From Betaproteobacteria bacterium Ga0077526 (GTDB lineage: Bacteria > Pseudomonadota > Gammaproteobacteria > Burkholderiales > Ga0077523), in NCBI GenBank assembly GCA_001464765.1, contig LNDV01000036.1, forward strand, positions 1 to 64,000: a DNA stretch of 64,000 nucleotides, written 5' to 3'. Within the stretch, counting starts at the first letter, position 1, and every line of letters starts with the position of its first letter. The position numbers and the translations under genes were made by a program. Shown piece after piece: positions 15,306-24,068 of the stretch. Under the pieces are notes generated by a model that saw only the letters and a list, made by a program, of their open reading frames with translations, was not told the origin of the DNA and did not search any database.

Positions 15306-15985
15306 CCGGCCTGCGCATGACGCTGGCAGTCCTGCTCGCCGGAGCGGTGACCGCGGGCGCCGTCGGCGCCGAGACGCAGTCGGCGGCTCCCCGCTGGCGG
15401 ATCGACGCGGCCCCCCCACCGGCCTCCGCACAGGTACTGGAGGCGGATCGTTGCGTTCCTGGCGAGCCCGCCTTTGCCGAACGCGAACGGACTCTCGCAG
15501 CGGACAGGGTCGACCTCGACGACCTCGCCCGGCATCTCCAGGCCCGCGAGGCAGCCGTCGCCCAGAGGGCCCGGGAGATTGAATCGGGGAAGGTGCCGCT
15601 TACCGCCGAGCGGCGGCGGCTCGTGACCGAGGCGAGTGCGATCGATCGTCTGCGACGGGAGATTGCCCAGCTCGGGAGCAAGGCGCAGAAGGATGAACTC
15701 GCGGCGCGCCGTCGCATCCAGGCCATCGAGATCCTGAATCGCCGGGTGGCCACCTATAACGAGTCGGTACGCGCCCTGACGGAGCGGCAGGATGTCCTCG
15801 CCGCGGAGATCGCCGGCTACGACGCGGACTCCCGCGAAGCCCGGTCGCTGGCAGTGGCCTTCGCCGCGCGCGCACGCGACTTTCTCGACCGGTGGCATGC
15901 GTTCGCGGGCCAGGTGCCCATCGCCGCCGCGCAATGTCCCCGGGCACTGCGCGCGGAACCCTCCCCCGGCACGCCGGGTCAGTAA
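15302..15985 (+). CDS. Periplasmic coiled-coil hypothetical protein
   Basis: A 227-residue protein with a signal peptide (about 1-23, LAVLLAGAVTAGAVGAE). A long charged helical region at about 60-205 is predicted to form coiled coil (ERTLAADRVDLDDLARHLQA and LRREIAQLGSKAQKDELAAR). Two Cys residues, one near 50 and one near the C-terminus (AAAQCPRAL), flank the coil and could form a disulfide. I recognise no named family. It is coupled to the small basic gene upstream and lies 33 bp before the pirin gene. Confidence 0.7.
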   Translation: MTGLRMTLAVLLAGAVTAGAVGAETQSAAPRWRIDAAPPPASAQVLEADRCVPGEPAFAERERTLAADRVDLDDLARHLQAREAAVAQRAREIESGKVPLTAERRRLVTEASAIDRLRREIAQLGSKAQKDELAARRRIQAIEILNRRVATYNESVRALTERQDVLAAEIAGYDADSREARSLAVAFAARARDFLDRWHAFAGQVPIAAAQCPRALRAEPSPGTPGQ

Positions 15986-16018
15986 TCAGAACCGTCACTA
16001 CGCCACCGCGAGAATCCG

Positions 16019-16885
16019 ATGCCCAAGTCCCTTGTCCTCATCCAGCCCAGCCCGGAGCGCCATTGGGTCGGCGACGGTTTTCCCGTGCGCAATGTCTTCG
16101 GCTACAACGATCTCGGGAAGGAACTGCTGAGCCCCTGGCTCATGTTCGACTACGCAGCCCCGTACAGCTTCCACGCCGCCACTCAGCGTCGGGGAGTCGG
16201 CGTGCACCCCCACCGCGGCTTCGAGACCGTGACCGTCGTCTATGAAGGCGAGCTGGAGCACCGCGATTCCGGCGGGGGCGGCGGCCGCATCGGTCCGGGC
16301 GACGTCCAGTGGATGACGGCCGCCAATGGCATCGTCCACGAGGAGTTCCACTCGTCCGAGTTCACCCGGACCGGCGGCGTGCTGCACATGGCCCAGCTAT
16401 GGGTGAACCTGCCGCGGTCGCAGAAGCGGATCCCGCCGGCCTACCAGGGACTGCTCGATGGGGAGATCCCGACCGTGGCGCTGCCCGGCGGCGCCACCGC
16501 CCGGCTGATTGCCGGCACAATCGGCGACACGCCCGGCGCGGCCCGCACCGCCACCCCGATGATCCTCTGGGACGTGACGCTGCCGGCGGGCTCGAACGTG
16601 ACGCTGCCCGCGGCAGATGGCTGGACCCTCGCCGTGTTCGTCATCGATGGAGAGGCCCGGGCGGCCGACGGCCGGACCCTCGGCCGGGAACATCTCGGCG
16701 TCTTCTCCCGCGAAGGCGCCGACGCCACCGTGTCCTGCGATGCCGCGTGTCGACTGCTCGTTCTGGGCGGTGAGCCGATCGCCGAGCCGGTCGTGGGCTA
16801 CGGCCCGTTCGTGATGAACTCGCGCGAGGAAATTCTGGAGGCGTTCCAGGACTACGAGGCGGGCCGCATGGGTCAGCTCGCCTGA
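16019..16885 (+). CDS. Pirin family protein
   Basis: A 288-residue bicupin of the pirin family. The metal-binding N-terminal cupin has HPHRGFETVTVVYEGELEHRDS, then GDVQWMTAANGIVHEE. Three His and one Glu form the expected Fe site. The C-terminal cupin ends with GYGPFVMNSREEILEAFQDY, typical of the family. Pirins act as redox-sensing co-regulators or quercetin dioxygenase-like enzymes; which applies here is not visible. It is cytoplasmic and convergent with the SRPBCC gene. Confidence 0.92.
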   Translation: MPKSLVLIQPSPERHWVGDGFPVRNVFGYNDLGKELLSPWLMFDYAAPYSFHAATQRRGVGVHPHRGFETVTVVYEGELEHRDSGGGGGRIGPGDVQWMTAANGIVHEEFHSSEFTRTGGVLHMAQLWVNLPRSQKRIPPAYQGLLDGEIPTVALPGGATARLIAGTIGDTPGAARTATPMILWDVTLPAGSNVTLPAADGWTLAVFVIDGEARAADGRTLGREHLGVFSREGADATVSCDAACRLLVLGGEPIAEPVVGYGPFVMNSREEILEAFQDYEAGRMGQLA

Positions 16886-16899
16886 GCCTCGCGTGCGGG

Positions 16900-17550
16900 T
16901 CAGTGGCGCGCTTGTGCGGCCCGCCGCTTCATTTCCGCCACGAGCGCGCGGAACTGCTGCTCGGCCTGGGTGCGAATCAGGCGCGGACCGAGCAGCGGCG
17001 GCACCCAGAAATCCGGCACGATCTCCGCGCGATAGTGGATCTTCACGCCCACCGGATCCGCCGCGAGGGTGGTCTCCAGTTCCAGCTTCTTCATGTTGCC
17101 GCGGATGCCGCGTGACCGGATCAGGGTCTCCGGCGTGATCCACACATCGCGCTCCACCTCGTAGTCGAAGCTGAAGGGCCCGACGCGCGTCACGCCCTTC
17201 TGCCAAACCCTGAGAGCGTCACCCTCGCCCGCCACCCGCCGGCTCTCGCGCATGTCGGGAATGAACTCGGCCATGTGGTCGTAGTCGGTGAGAACCGCCC
17301 ACGCGACGGACGGGGGAACCGCCACGCTCAGCCAGCCCTCGACCACGAACTCACCCGATTGGCGCGTGACATCGAACCGGGAAGACTCGCCCTCCTCCGC
17401 GACCGCGATTCCGGCGACGAGCAGCAGCACGGCCAGCCACACGCCCGCCCGAGCCCGCCTCGCGAAGTCGCCGCCCAGCATCGCGCGCACGGCGACCATG
17501 ACCGGCAGCGGGCCATGCCATGCGGGTACGCGGGAGCCTGAAAGGGGCAA
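16900..17550 (-). CDS. SRPBCC (START-like) family protein with signal peptide
   Basis: Up to 216 residues. The START/polyketide-cyclase-like fold shows VPPSVAWAVLTDYDHMAEFIPD, VWQKGVTRVGPFSFDYEVERDV and a C-terminal helix RTQAEQQFRALVAEMKRR. A hydrophobic segment (AGVWLAVLLLVAGIAVAEEG) looks like a signal peptide, which suits starts at 17499 or 17481 better than the first ATG at 17550. The protein probably binds a hydrophobic ligand in the periplasm. It is on the same strand as flgL but read away from it, about 85 bp downstream, and convergent with pirin. Confidence 0.75.
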   Translation of the reverse strand: MPLSGSRVPAWHGPLPVMVAVRAMLGGDFARRARAGVWLAVLLLVAGIAVAEEGESSRFDVTRQSGEFVVEGWLSVAVPPSVAWAVLTDYDHMAEFIPDMRESRRVAGEGDALRVWQKGVTRVGPFSFDYEVERDVWITPETLIRSRGIRGNMKKLELETTLAADPVGVKIHYRAEIVPDFWVPPLLGPRLIRTQAEQQFRALVAEMKRRAAQARH

Positions 17551-17608
17551 GCGGAGCCTTCTCCGATGGGTGACGGGGCCGCCGGTGCCGGAACACCAGT
17601 CGGACGGG

Positions 17609-17629
17609 GCGGGAGGAGAGCTCTCCCGC
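17609..17629 (-). terminator. Hairpin just after flgL
   Basis: A 7-bp stem (GCGGGAG/CTCCCGC) with a 7-nt loop lies 6 nt beyond the flgL stop. No T-tract follows on the minus strand, so it may be a processing or stability hairpin rather than a true intrinsic terminator. Confidence 0.4.
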
Positions 17630-17634
17630 GCCGC

Positions 17635-18939
17635 TTAGAGAAGCGCGAAGAGCGACAGTTCCTGCACGCTCATGAAGGATTTCTGCGCCGCCTCGAGCGA
17701 CACCCTCTGGTAGGTGAGCTCCGTGATGGCTTTGGCATAGTCCAGGTCCTGCAGCCCGGACAGCTCCCGGGCGAACTGCTGTCCGAGATCTTCCGCTGCG
17801 CTGCGGTTGGTGTCGACTTCCTTCGCGAACGCGCCCACGGCCGCGAGAATGGTCAGGTTCACGTCCAGGGCGTTGTCGAGATTGTTCTGCGCCGAATTGA
17901 GGGAGTTCGTCAGACGGGTGTTCAGCGTTGCCCCCGGGCCCGCCGTCTCCAGTGTGGTGATCAGGTCGTGGAGGGTAGAGAAAATGTCCTTGGCCGTGCT
18001 CGGCGCAACGGTGAAGGCATCGCCGTCCGAGGGCGTGCCCGTGACCGAGAACTCGATGCCGTAGTCGAAGGCCACCGGGTTGGTATCCGGCGGCGCCTGT
18101 GTGGCCACGACAATCGCCGCACCCGCCTGGTATGTCCGCGGATAGGGGCCCGCCGCCGGCGCCAGACCGGTGGTCAGCGAGACGTTGTTGACAGTGTCGA
18201 CGATGTCGTAGGTGGTAGTGGGCGGCACAGACGTGCTGTCCACCGCAAAGCGGACCTCGAAGTTCTTGGAGTTGCCGACGGAATCCCACGCCGACGCATT
18301 CCGCACCACGCCGGCCGTCACGATTCCCGTGCCCACGTTCGTCGCACTCGCCGCGGTCACGAAGGTGCCATTGCCATCCCGGATGCGCTGGAAGACGTCC
18401 GCGCCCGACTGGCTCACCGGCACATCCCGGGTCGGCGCGATCTGGACGAGTCTCTGCCCTTCGTCGCCGTTGTAGTCCACCTGCCCCGGCGCATTCTCCG
18501 AAAAGGGCTGCGTCGTGCCCTGATAGCCGGAGAACAGGTACAGGCCGTTGGCATCCGTGGTGTTGGCGATGCCGAGCAGCTCGTCGTAGCGGCCGCGCAG
18601 CTCGGAAGCGATGTTCTTCAGTTCCCGCGAACTGAGCGCCGCGTTACCCGCATTGACCGCGAGCGTCTTCACGTCCTGCAGCAGGCGCGTGTAGCGCGTC
18701 AGCGCCTCCTCCTGCAGGTCCATGGTGCCGCGGGCGGAGTCCGCGTTGCGCATGTACTGCTCGTTCACGGCCTGCGATTGCGATACCTCGAGCGCCCGCG
18801 CGGCGGCGACGGGATCGTCGGCCGGCGTAAGCACGCGACGGCCCGTGGAGATCTGGTCCTGTGTCTTCAGCAGGCGCGCCTGGCCCTGGAGCATGTTGAA
18901 CACGCCCTGCTCGAAAACCGTATTGGTACTGACTCTCAT
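17635..18939 (-). CDS. flgL: Flagellar hook-filament junction protein FlgL (HAP3)
   Basis: A 434-residue hook-associated protein joining the hook to the filament. The flagellin-like N-terminus reads MRVSTNTVFEQGVFNMLQGQ and then QDQISTGRRVLTPADDPVAA. The C-terminal helix (LDYAKAITELTYQRVSLEAA) completes the D0/D1 coiled coil. The middle of about 200 residues is the variable surface domain. It is the last gene of the flg operon, 22 bp after flgK. I set the start at 18939 because the flagellin-type N-terminus begins exactly there. Confidence 0.95.
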   Translation of the reverse strand: MRVSTNTVFEQGVFNMLQGQARLLKTQDQISTGRRVLTPADDPVAAARALEVSQSQAVNEQYMRNADSARGTMDLQEEALTRYTRLLQDVKTLAVNAGNAALSSRELKNIASELRGRYDELLGIANTTDANGLYLFSGYQGTTQPFSENAPGQVDYNGDEGQRLVQIAPTRDVPVSQSGADVFQRIRDGNGTFVTAASATNVGTGIVTAGVVRNASAWDSVGNSKNFEVRFAVDSTSVPPTTTYDIVDTVNNVSLTTGLAPAAGPYPRTYQAGAAIVVATQAPPDTNPVAFDYGIEFSVTGTPSDGDAFTVAPSTAKDIFSTLHDLITTLETAGPGATLNTRLTNSLNSAQNNLDNALDVNLTILAAVGAFAKEVDTNRSAAEDLGQQFARELSGLQDLDYAKAITELTYQRVSLEAAQKSFMSVQELSLFALL

Positions 18940-18961
18940 GGGGGGCGTTTCCTGCGAAAGA

Positions 18962-20857
18962 TTAGTTGCCGAGCTGCAGCACGGAGTCGAACAGCTGGGA
19001 GGCGATCTGCAGCACCTTGCCCGATGCCTGGTAGGCCTGCTGGTAGCGCACCAGGTTGGCGGCCTCCTCGTCGAGGTTGACCCCGGAGAAGGCCTGCTCG
19101 GCATCGACGGTCTGCTTCACCAGCGCCGTCTGCGCCTTCGACTGCACCTCCATCTCACGCGTGTCGTTGCCGATCTGGCTCACCATCTGGCTGTACGCCG
19201 ACTGGTAGTTGGCCGTGCCGCCGGCGACGGTACCTGTCGTCTGCAGCTTCGCGAGCAGCAGCGCGTTGCGATTGTCCGCCACGCCGGCCGTGTTGTTGCT
19301 CACCGTGAAGGTGTCGCCGTCGGCGGGATTCCCGCTGATCCGGAACGTCATGCCGTTGAAGCTGATGTCGTCGCCCGAGGTGTACGCAATCGGTCCGGCC
19401 GCGGGTGACGCGCCGGCCACGACCCACTCGTTGGCAGCCTGGTCGTACGTGAACGTCATCGGCGACGTGAGCGGCAGGTTCGAGACGTCCGTCACCACGC
19501 CCTGCGTCATCTTCGCGTTGCCGTTGTTCGTGAGCGCCGCGGTCGTACGCACCGGCGCGGCGGCCGCTATCATCGCGGTGTCGGAGATCAGCACTTCGAC
19601 GTCACGTCCTGCATAGCGGGTGGGCTGGATGAGATACACATCACCATCCTGCGGCGTGCCCGTGGGCATGTCGATGGTGAGGCCGTCGAACGTCTGCGGC
19701 AGCGACGTGTAGGTCGTCTCGCTGCCGTCGAGAAGACGGCGCACCACGAAGTTCCCCGCGTCGTAGACGACGCGATAGTCGGAGAGGGTGAGACTCGCTG
19801 CATCGCTGATCGTCGCGCTCACCACGCCATCGCCGAGGTTCGTGGTGCGGGCCTGCGTGTACGGCTGCGGCACCGAGAAGTAGTCCTCGCCGAACGCGCC
19901 GTTCAGATCCTGTCCGAGCCGGTGCTGCGCGTTGAAGGTTTCCGCCAGCGTCACGATCACGCGGCCGAAGGTGTTCTGCGCGAGGTCCAGGGTCTGATCG
20001 CGGAAGGCCAGCAGCCCGCCCAGCTTGCCGCCCTGGAAGATCTCGGCGGGCATGGGGATGGAACCCGAGGCCACGGACAGGCCCAGTTCGACATTCGCCG
20101 GATCGTCGGGCGAGGGCTGCGCCTCGAGGGTCAGGGTGTTCGCGCCGACGACGATCGTCTGTCCGGTGCCGATCGAGACGTTTACCGTGCCGTCGCTCTG
20201 GCTCACGGTGCTCACCCGAACGAGCGCGTTGAGTTCCGAGATCAGGTAGCCGCGCTGGTCGAGCAGATCGTTCGGCGGCCGGCTGTCACCGCCCGCCGAC
20301 GAGGAGATCTCCTGGTTCACGTTGGCGATCTGGCTCGCGAGGCTGTTGATGCGATCCACGGACGCACGGATTTCGGCGTTGGTCCCGCTGCGCAGATCGC
20401 GGAAGCGCGCGTCGAGCGTCTGGACGCGCGACACCATGGACTCGGACAGACTCAGCATCGACTGCCGGGAAGGTACCGAGGATGGATTCGCCGCGACGTC
20501 CTGCACGCCCGAGAAGAAGTCCTGGAGAGCCGGCGACAGGCCGCTCGACGGGTCCGCCATCACGTTGTCGACCTGACGCGCCTGCGCCAGGTAGGAATCG
20601 AGGTAGCCCTGCTGGGACGAGGCCGCCAGCCGCTGGGTCGCGAGGAACGTGCTGTACTGGCGCACCACGTTCTGGACTTCGACACCGGTACCGAGGTAGC
20701 CCGAGCCCGTGTACTGCGGGTCCCCCGGCGTGAACACGACGTTCTGGCGCGTGTAGCCGGGCGTCGACACGTTGGCGATGTTGTGGCCGGTCGTGGTGAG
20801 GCCGATGCGCGCCGCCGTGAGGCCGGTGATGCCGATAGAAAGGACGCTGGATGCCAT
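18962..20857 (-). CDS. flgK: Flagellar hook-associated protein FlgK (HAP1)
   Basis: A 631-residue hook-filament junction protein. The N-terminal motif is LSIGITGLTAARIGLTTTGH followed by NIANVSTPGYTRQ. The C-terminus has GVNLDEEAANLVRYQQAYQASGK, the conserved rod/hook-family end. The centre contains repeated SGNPADGDTFTV and TGTPQDGDVYLI segments, which resemble domains in FlgL (GTPSDGDAFTV). It follows flgJ by 13 bp. Confidence 0.96.
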   Translation of the reverse strand: MASSVLSIGITGLTAARIGLTTTGHNIANVSTPGYTRQNVVFTPGDPQYTGSGYLGTGVEVQNVVRQYSTFLATQRLAASSQQGYLDSYLAQARQVDNVMADPSSGLSPALQDFFSGVQDVAANPSSVPSRQSMLSLSESMVSRVQTLDARFRDLRSGTNAEIRASVDRINSLASQIANVNQEISSSAGGDSRPPNDLLDQRGYLISELNALVRVSTVSQSDGTVNVSIGTGQTIVVGANTLTLEAQPSPDDPANVELGLSVASGSIPMPAEIFQGGKLGGLLAFRDQTLDLAQNTFGRVIVTLAETFNAQHRLGQDLNGAFGEDYFSVPQPYTQARTTNLGDGVVSATISDAASLTLSDYRVVYDAGNFVVRRLLDGSETTYTSLPQTFDGLTIDMPTGTPQDGDVYLIQPTRYAGRDVEVLISDTAMIAAAAPVRTTAALTNNGNAKMTQGVVTDVSNLPLTSPMTFTYDQAANEWVVAGASPAAGPIAYTSGDDISFNGMTFRISGNPADGDTFTVSNNTAGVADNRNALLLAKLQTTGTVAGGTANYQSAYSQMVSQIGNDTREMEVQSKAQTALVKQTVDAEQAFSGVNLDEEAANLVRYQQAYQASGKVLQIASQLFDSVLQLGN

Positions 20858-20870
20858 GGTCGGTGATCTC

Positions 20871-21215
20871 TTACGAAGTAACGGCCGCAGTCGGGGTTTT
20901 CTGGAGCTCGTCGCCCCGGGCCATCTGCACCTGCCGGACGATCACGTCCGCGAGCCCCAGCCCCGGACCGCGGGACAGGGTCTCGACGTACTGCTGATCG
21001 AGCATGCCGGTGAACGTCTTGGTCGCCTCGCTCTCGAACAGGTCGTCGCCGAACCCCGCCTGCCGCATGGTCTTCATGAGCTGGTTCATGAGCAGTGACT
21101 CGAAGGCCTGCGCCGCCTTGCGCAGCGCCTTGTCGTCATCCCGCACCGCGAGGCTGCGAATCTCCCCCAGCCCCTTCGGATCGATCGCGAGTTGCGCTGC
21201 ATCCACACGGTTCAT
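20871..21215 (-). CDS. flgJ: Rod-binding protein FlgJ, single-domain form
   Basis: A 114-residue protein comprising only the rod-scaffold domain (AFESLLMNQLMKTMRQAGFG, then MLDQQYVETLSRGPGLGLAD). The C-terminal muramidase domain found in the roughly 300-residue enterobacterial and many betaproteobacterial FlgJ proteins is absent. The stop at 20871 is clean and flgK follows at once, so this is a short form rather than a frameshift. Another lytic enzyme must open the peptidoglycan for rod assembly. It is 2 bp from flgI. Confidence 0.9.
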   Translation of the reverse strand: MNRVDAAQLAIDPKGLGEIRSLAVRDDDKALRKAAQAFESLLMNQLMKTMRQAGFGDDLFESEATKTFTGMLDQQYVETLSRGPGLGLADVIVRQVQMARGDELQKTPTAAVTS

Positions 21216-21217
21216 GG

Positions 21218-22339
21218 CTAGATGACCTCCAGGTCGGCGCGCAGCGCGCCGGCGGCCTTCATGGCCTGCAGGATGGCGAGCAGATCGATGGGCGTCGCCC
21301 CCACGGCGTTCAGGGCGCGCACCACGTCGGCCAGGGACGTCGTGCCGGGCATCACCACCAGCCCTGCCTTGTCGGACTTTACCTCCACCTGCGCCCGGTC
21401 GGTCACCACGGTCTGGCCCTGCCCCAGCGCGTTGGGCTGACTCACCTCGGGATTGCTCTGGATCGTGACCTGCAGATTGCCGTGCGCCACGGCGCAGTTG
21501 CCGAGATTGACGCGGGTGTTCATCACGACGGACCCGGTCCGGCTGTTGACGATCACCTTGGGCGGTGCCTCCGCGGCGTTGACGAGCAGATTCTCGAGAC
21601 GCGAGATGAACGCGATGCGCTGCGTCGAATCGAGCGGCGCACGCACGCGCACCTGGCGGGCATCGGCGGCGCTCGCCATGCCCGGGCCGATGGCCGTGTT
21701 GATCGTCTCGACGATGCGGGACACGGTCGTGAAGTCCGTATCGAGTGTGTCGAAGGTGATGAATTCGCCCTGACCCAGCGCGGCCTGCACGGCGCGTTCG
21801 ACCGTGGCTCCGCCCGGGATCCGACCCGCGTTCAGGTGGTTGATCGCGACGCTGGTGCCGCCGGACTGGGCGCCGGCGCCGGCCACGAGAATGTTGCCCT
21901 GCGCGATCGCATAGACCTGACCGTCCACACCGCGAAGAGACGTGAGCAGCAGAGTGCCGCCGCGCAGGCTGCGCGCATTACCCATCGAGGAGACCGTGAC
22001 GTCGATCGCCTGGCCAGGACGGGCGAACGGCGGCAGCTGGGCCGTGATCATCACCGCGGCCACGTTGCGCAACTGCAGCGCGGCGGGCGGAAGCGTGAGA
22101 CCCATCTGATTCAGCATGCTGATGAGGGCCTGCGTGGTGAACGGCGTCTGCGTGGTCTGGTCACCGGTGCCGTCGAGGCCCACGATGACGCCGTAACCCA
22201 CGAGCTGGTTGGCGCGCACGCCCGAGAGCACGGCGAGGTCCTTGATGCGTTGCGCGGCCTCGACCGTGGAGCCGATGGCGAGTCCGGCAAGCAGCAGCAT
22301 GGCGCCGATGGCGCGTGGGAGAATCCGGAAGGCGATCAT
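21218..22339 (-). CDS. flgI: Flagellar P-ring protein FlgI
   Basis: A 373-residue periplasmic P-ring subunit with a signal peptide (AIGAMLLLAGLAIGSTVEAA). Family motifs are RIKDLAVLSGVRANQLVGYG, VGLDGTGDQTTQTPFT, and near the end SLADVVRALNAVGATPIDLL. The ATG at 22339 places the signal peptide at the N-terminus. It forms, with FlgH, the bushing around the rod; this indicates a Gram-negative envelope. Confidence 0.96.
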   Translation of the reverse strand: MIAFRILPRAIGAMLLLAGLAIGSTVEAAQRIKDLAVLSGVRANQLVGYGVIVGLDGTGDQTTQTPFTTQALISMLNQMGLTLPPAALQLRNVAAVMITAQLPPFARPGQAIDVTVSSMGNARSLRGGTLLLTSLRGVDGQVYAIAQGNILVAGAGAQSGGTSVAINHLNAGRIPGGATVERAVQAALGQGEFITFDTLDTDFTTVSRIVETINTAIGPGMASAADARQVRVRAPLDSTQRIAFISRLENLLVNAAEAPPKVIVNSRTGSVVMNTRVNLGNCAVAHGNLQVTIQSNPEVSQPNALGQGQTVVTDRAQVEVKSDKAGLVVMPGTTSLADVVRALNAVGATPIDLLAILQAMKAAGALRADLEVI

Positions 22340-22353
22340 GTCGGGTGTGCCTC

Positions 22354-23043
22354 TCAGAACGGCGACACGGAGAGGAACAGCCGCTGCAGGAAGCCCATGG
22401 TCTGCGCTTCGCTGATGTACCCGCGTCCCTTGTACTCGATGCGGGCATCGGCCACGCGGGTGGAGGACACCGTGTTCGCCGCACTCACGTTGACCGGATT
22501 CACGACACCCGAGAAGCGGATGTACTCGGTGCCGCTGTTGATGGACACCTGCTTCTCGCCGCTCACCAGCATGTTGCCGTTGGGGTACACCTCGATCACG
22601 GTGACCGCCACGTTGCCGGTGAACACGTTGTTGGCAGCACTGTTGCCGCTGCCGTCGAAGGTGGAGTCGGACGAGGCGCCCACGGCCAGCCCTTCCAGAT
22701 TGGCGCCGGGCACGCGCGTAATGCTGGGCACGCCGATGGCCGTGGAGCCGGAACGCGTCGCCTGGCTGCTCGACGCCTTGGAAGCATTGGTTCGTTCCTC
22801 CAGAAGCACCATCAGCGTGTCGCCGGCATAGCGGGCGCGCCGATCTTCGAACAGCACGAGGCGCGCGGTGCCCTGCTGGAAGATGGCGCCGTTCTCCTGC
22901 GAGACGATGGGCGCTGGCGTGGGTCGCACGCTCATGGGCTGATGCACGGAGGTGCTGGGCGTCGTCATGCCACATCCGGCGACCAGGGCGGCCAGCGGGA
23001 GTGCGATCGACGCGAGACGGGAGCGGATGAGGTTCGGTGTCAT
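22354..23043 (-). CDS. flgH: Flagellar L-ring lipoprotein FlgH
   Basis: A 229-residue outer-membrane lipoprotein forming the L ring. The lipobox is LAALVAGC with Cys25. Family motifs are ARYAGDTLMVLLEERTNASK and INSGTEYIRFSGVVNP, with the C-terminal ADARIEYKGRGYISEAQTMG followed by FLQRLF. It is 14 bp before flgI. A GGTGCA-N8-TGCACC inverted repeat (23044-23063) abuts the start codon and could influence initiation. Confidence 0.96.
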   Translation of the reverse strand: MTPNLIRSRLASIALPLAALVAGCGMTTPSTSVHQPMSVRPTPAPIVSQENGAIFQQGTARLVLFEDRRARYAGDTLMVLLEERTNASKASSSQATRSGSTAIGVPSITRVPGANLEGLAVGASSDSTFDGSGNSAANNVFTGNVAVTVIEVYPNGNMLVSGEKQVSINSGTEYIRFSGVVNPVNVSAANTVSSTRVADARIEYKGRGYISEAQTMGFLQRLFLSVSPF

Positions 23044-23233
23044 GGTGCAGGTTCTATTGCACCGGTCGTGCCACCATGCCGGCGCCCGGAACGCATTGAA
23101 GGATCAACAGGTTGCGGAGGAGATTCGATTCCGTCCAAGGACTGCGGCAAGGCCTCGCCGGAGGCGGCGGCAAACATCGCCGGCCGCGCCGCCAGGGAAG
23201 GTCCGCATCACCGATGCGAACCCTCCCTCAAGG
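23044..23233 (-). other. Intercistronic gap flgG-flgH with inverted repeats
   Basis: This 190-bp spacer is the longest inside the flg operon. It holds GGTGCA-N8-TGCACC at 23044-23063, immediately upstream of flgH, and a near-perfect 10-bp hairpin (GGTCCGCATC with GATGCG/ACC) around 23200-23222. No credible ORF or promoter is seen. Confidence 0.5.
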
Positions 23234-24016
23234 TCAGAGCTGTGTCAGCCGCTGCAGCATCTGATCGGAGGACTGGATCGAACGGGAATTGATCTCGAAG
23301 GCGCGCTGCGCCGTGATGAGATTCACCAGTTCTTCGGTCACGCTCACGTTGGAGGTCTCGACGAAACCCTGATTGAGCGCACCGAGACCGTTGCTGCCAG
23401 GCTGGTTCACTTGAGGCGCGCCGGAGGACGCGGTCTCCACGAACAGGTTCTCGCCGAGCGCCTGGAGGCCACCGGGATTGGTGAAGTTCGCGAGCTGGAT
23501 GGTGCCGACCTGCGTGGGTGTCGCACTGCCCGCGACGAGAGCCGTCACCGTCCCGTCGTTGCCGATCGTGATGGTGATGGTGTTCGGCGGAATGGTGATG
23601 CCGGGCTGGATCGGGTAGCCGCTGGAGGTGACGACGTTGCCCTGGTTGTCGAGCTGGAAGGAGCCGTCCCGCGTATAGGCGGTGGTGCCGTCCGGCCGCA
23701 GGATCTGGAAGAACCCCTGGCCGTTGATGCCGATGTCGAGGCTGTTGCCGGTCTGCTGCAGATTGCCGGACGTGAAGATGCGCGCGGTGGCGACCGGCCG
23801 CACACCGGTGCCCAGTTGCAGACCGGACGGCACCTGATTCAACTGCGAGGTCTGCGCACCGGGCTGGCGGATCACCTGATACAGCAAGTCCTCGAACACG
23901 GCACGCTGGCGCTTGAAGCCGTTGGTGCTGACGTTGGCGAGGTTGTTCGAGATGACGTCGACGTTGAACTGCTGCGCTTCGAGGCCGGTCTTGGCGGTCC
24001 AGAGAGATCGGATCAT
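23234..24016 (-). CDS. flgG: Flagellar distal rod protein FlgG
   Basis: A 260-residue distal rod subunit. The N-terminus is MIRSLWTAKTGLEAQQFNVD followed by VISNNLANVSTNGFKRQRA, the hallmark of FlgG. The central NSLDIGINGQGFFQILRPDG and the C-terminal NVSVTEELVNLITAQRAFEI are also canonical. It lies 52 bp downstream of flgF. Confidence 0.97.
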   Translation of the reverse strand: MIRSLWTAKTGLEAQQFNVDVISNNLANVSTNGFKRQRAVFEDLLYQVIRQPGAQTSQLNQVPSGLQLGTGVRPVATARIFTSGNLQQTGNSLDIGINGQGFFQILRPDGTTAYTRDGSFQLDNQGNVVTSSGYPIQPGITIPPNTITITIGNDGTVTALVAGSATPTQVGTIQLANFTNPGGLQALGENLFVETASSGAPQVNQPGSNGLGALNQGFVETSNVSVTEELVNLITAQRAFEINSRSIQSSDQMLQRLTQL

Positions 24017-24068
24017 GGTGTGATTCTGTTGTCTCGGCGCCCCGCGTCGGGCGGGCCGCGTAGGGATT

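Noticed and set aside
13706..15934. A 742-codon minus-strand frame opposite the AraC-type regulator and following genes
   Set aside because: It covers two plausible plus-strand genes and a promoter region and has no motif; it is a GC-rich shadow frame.
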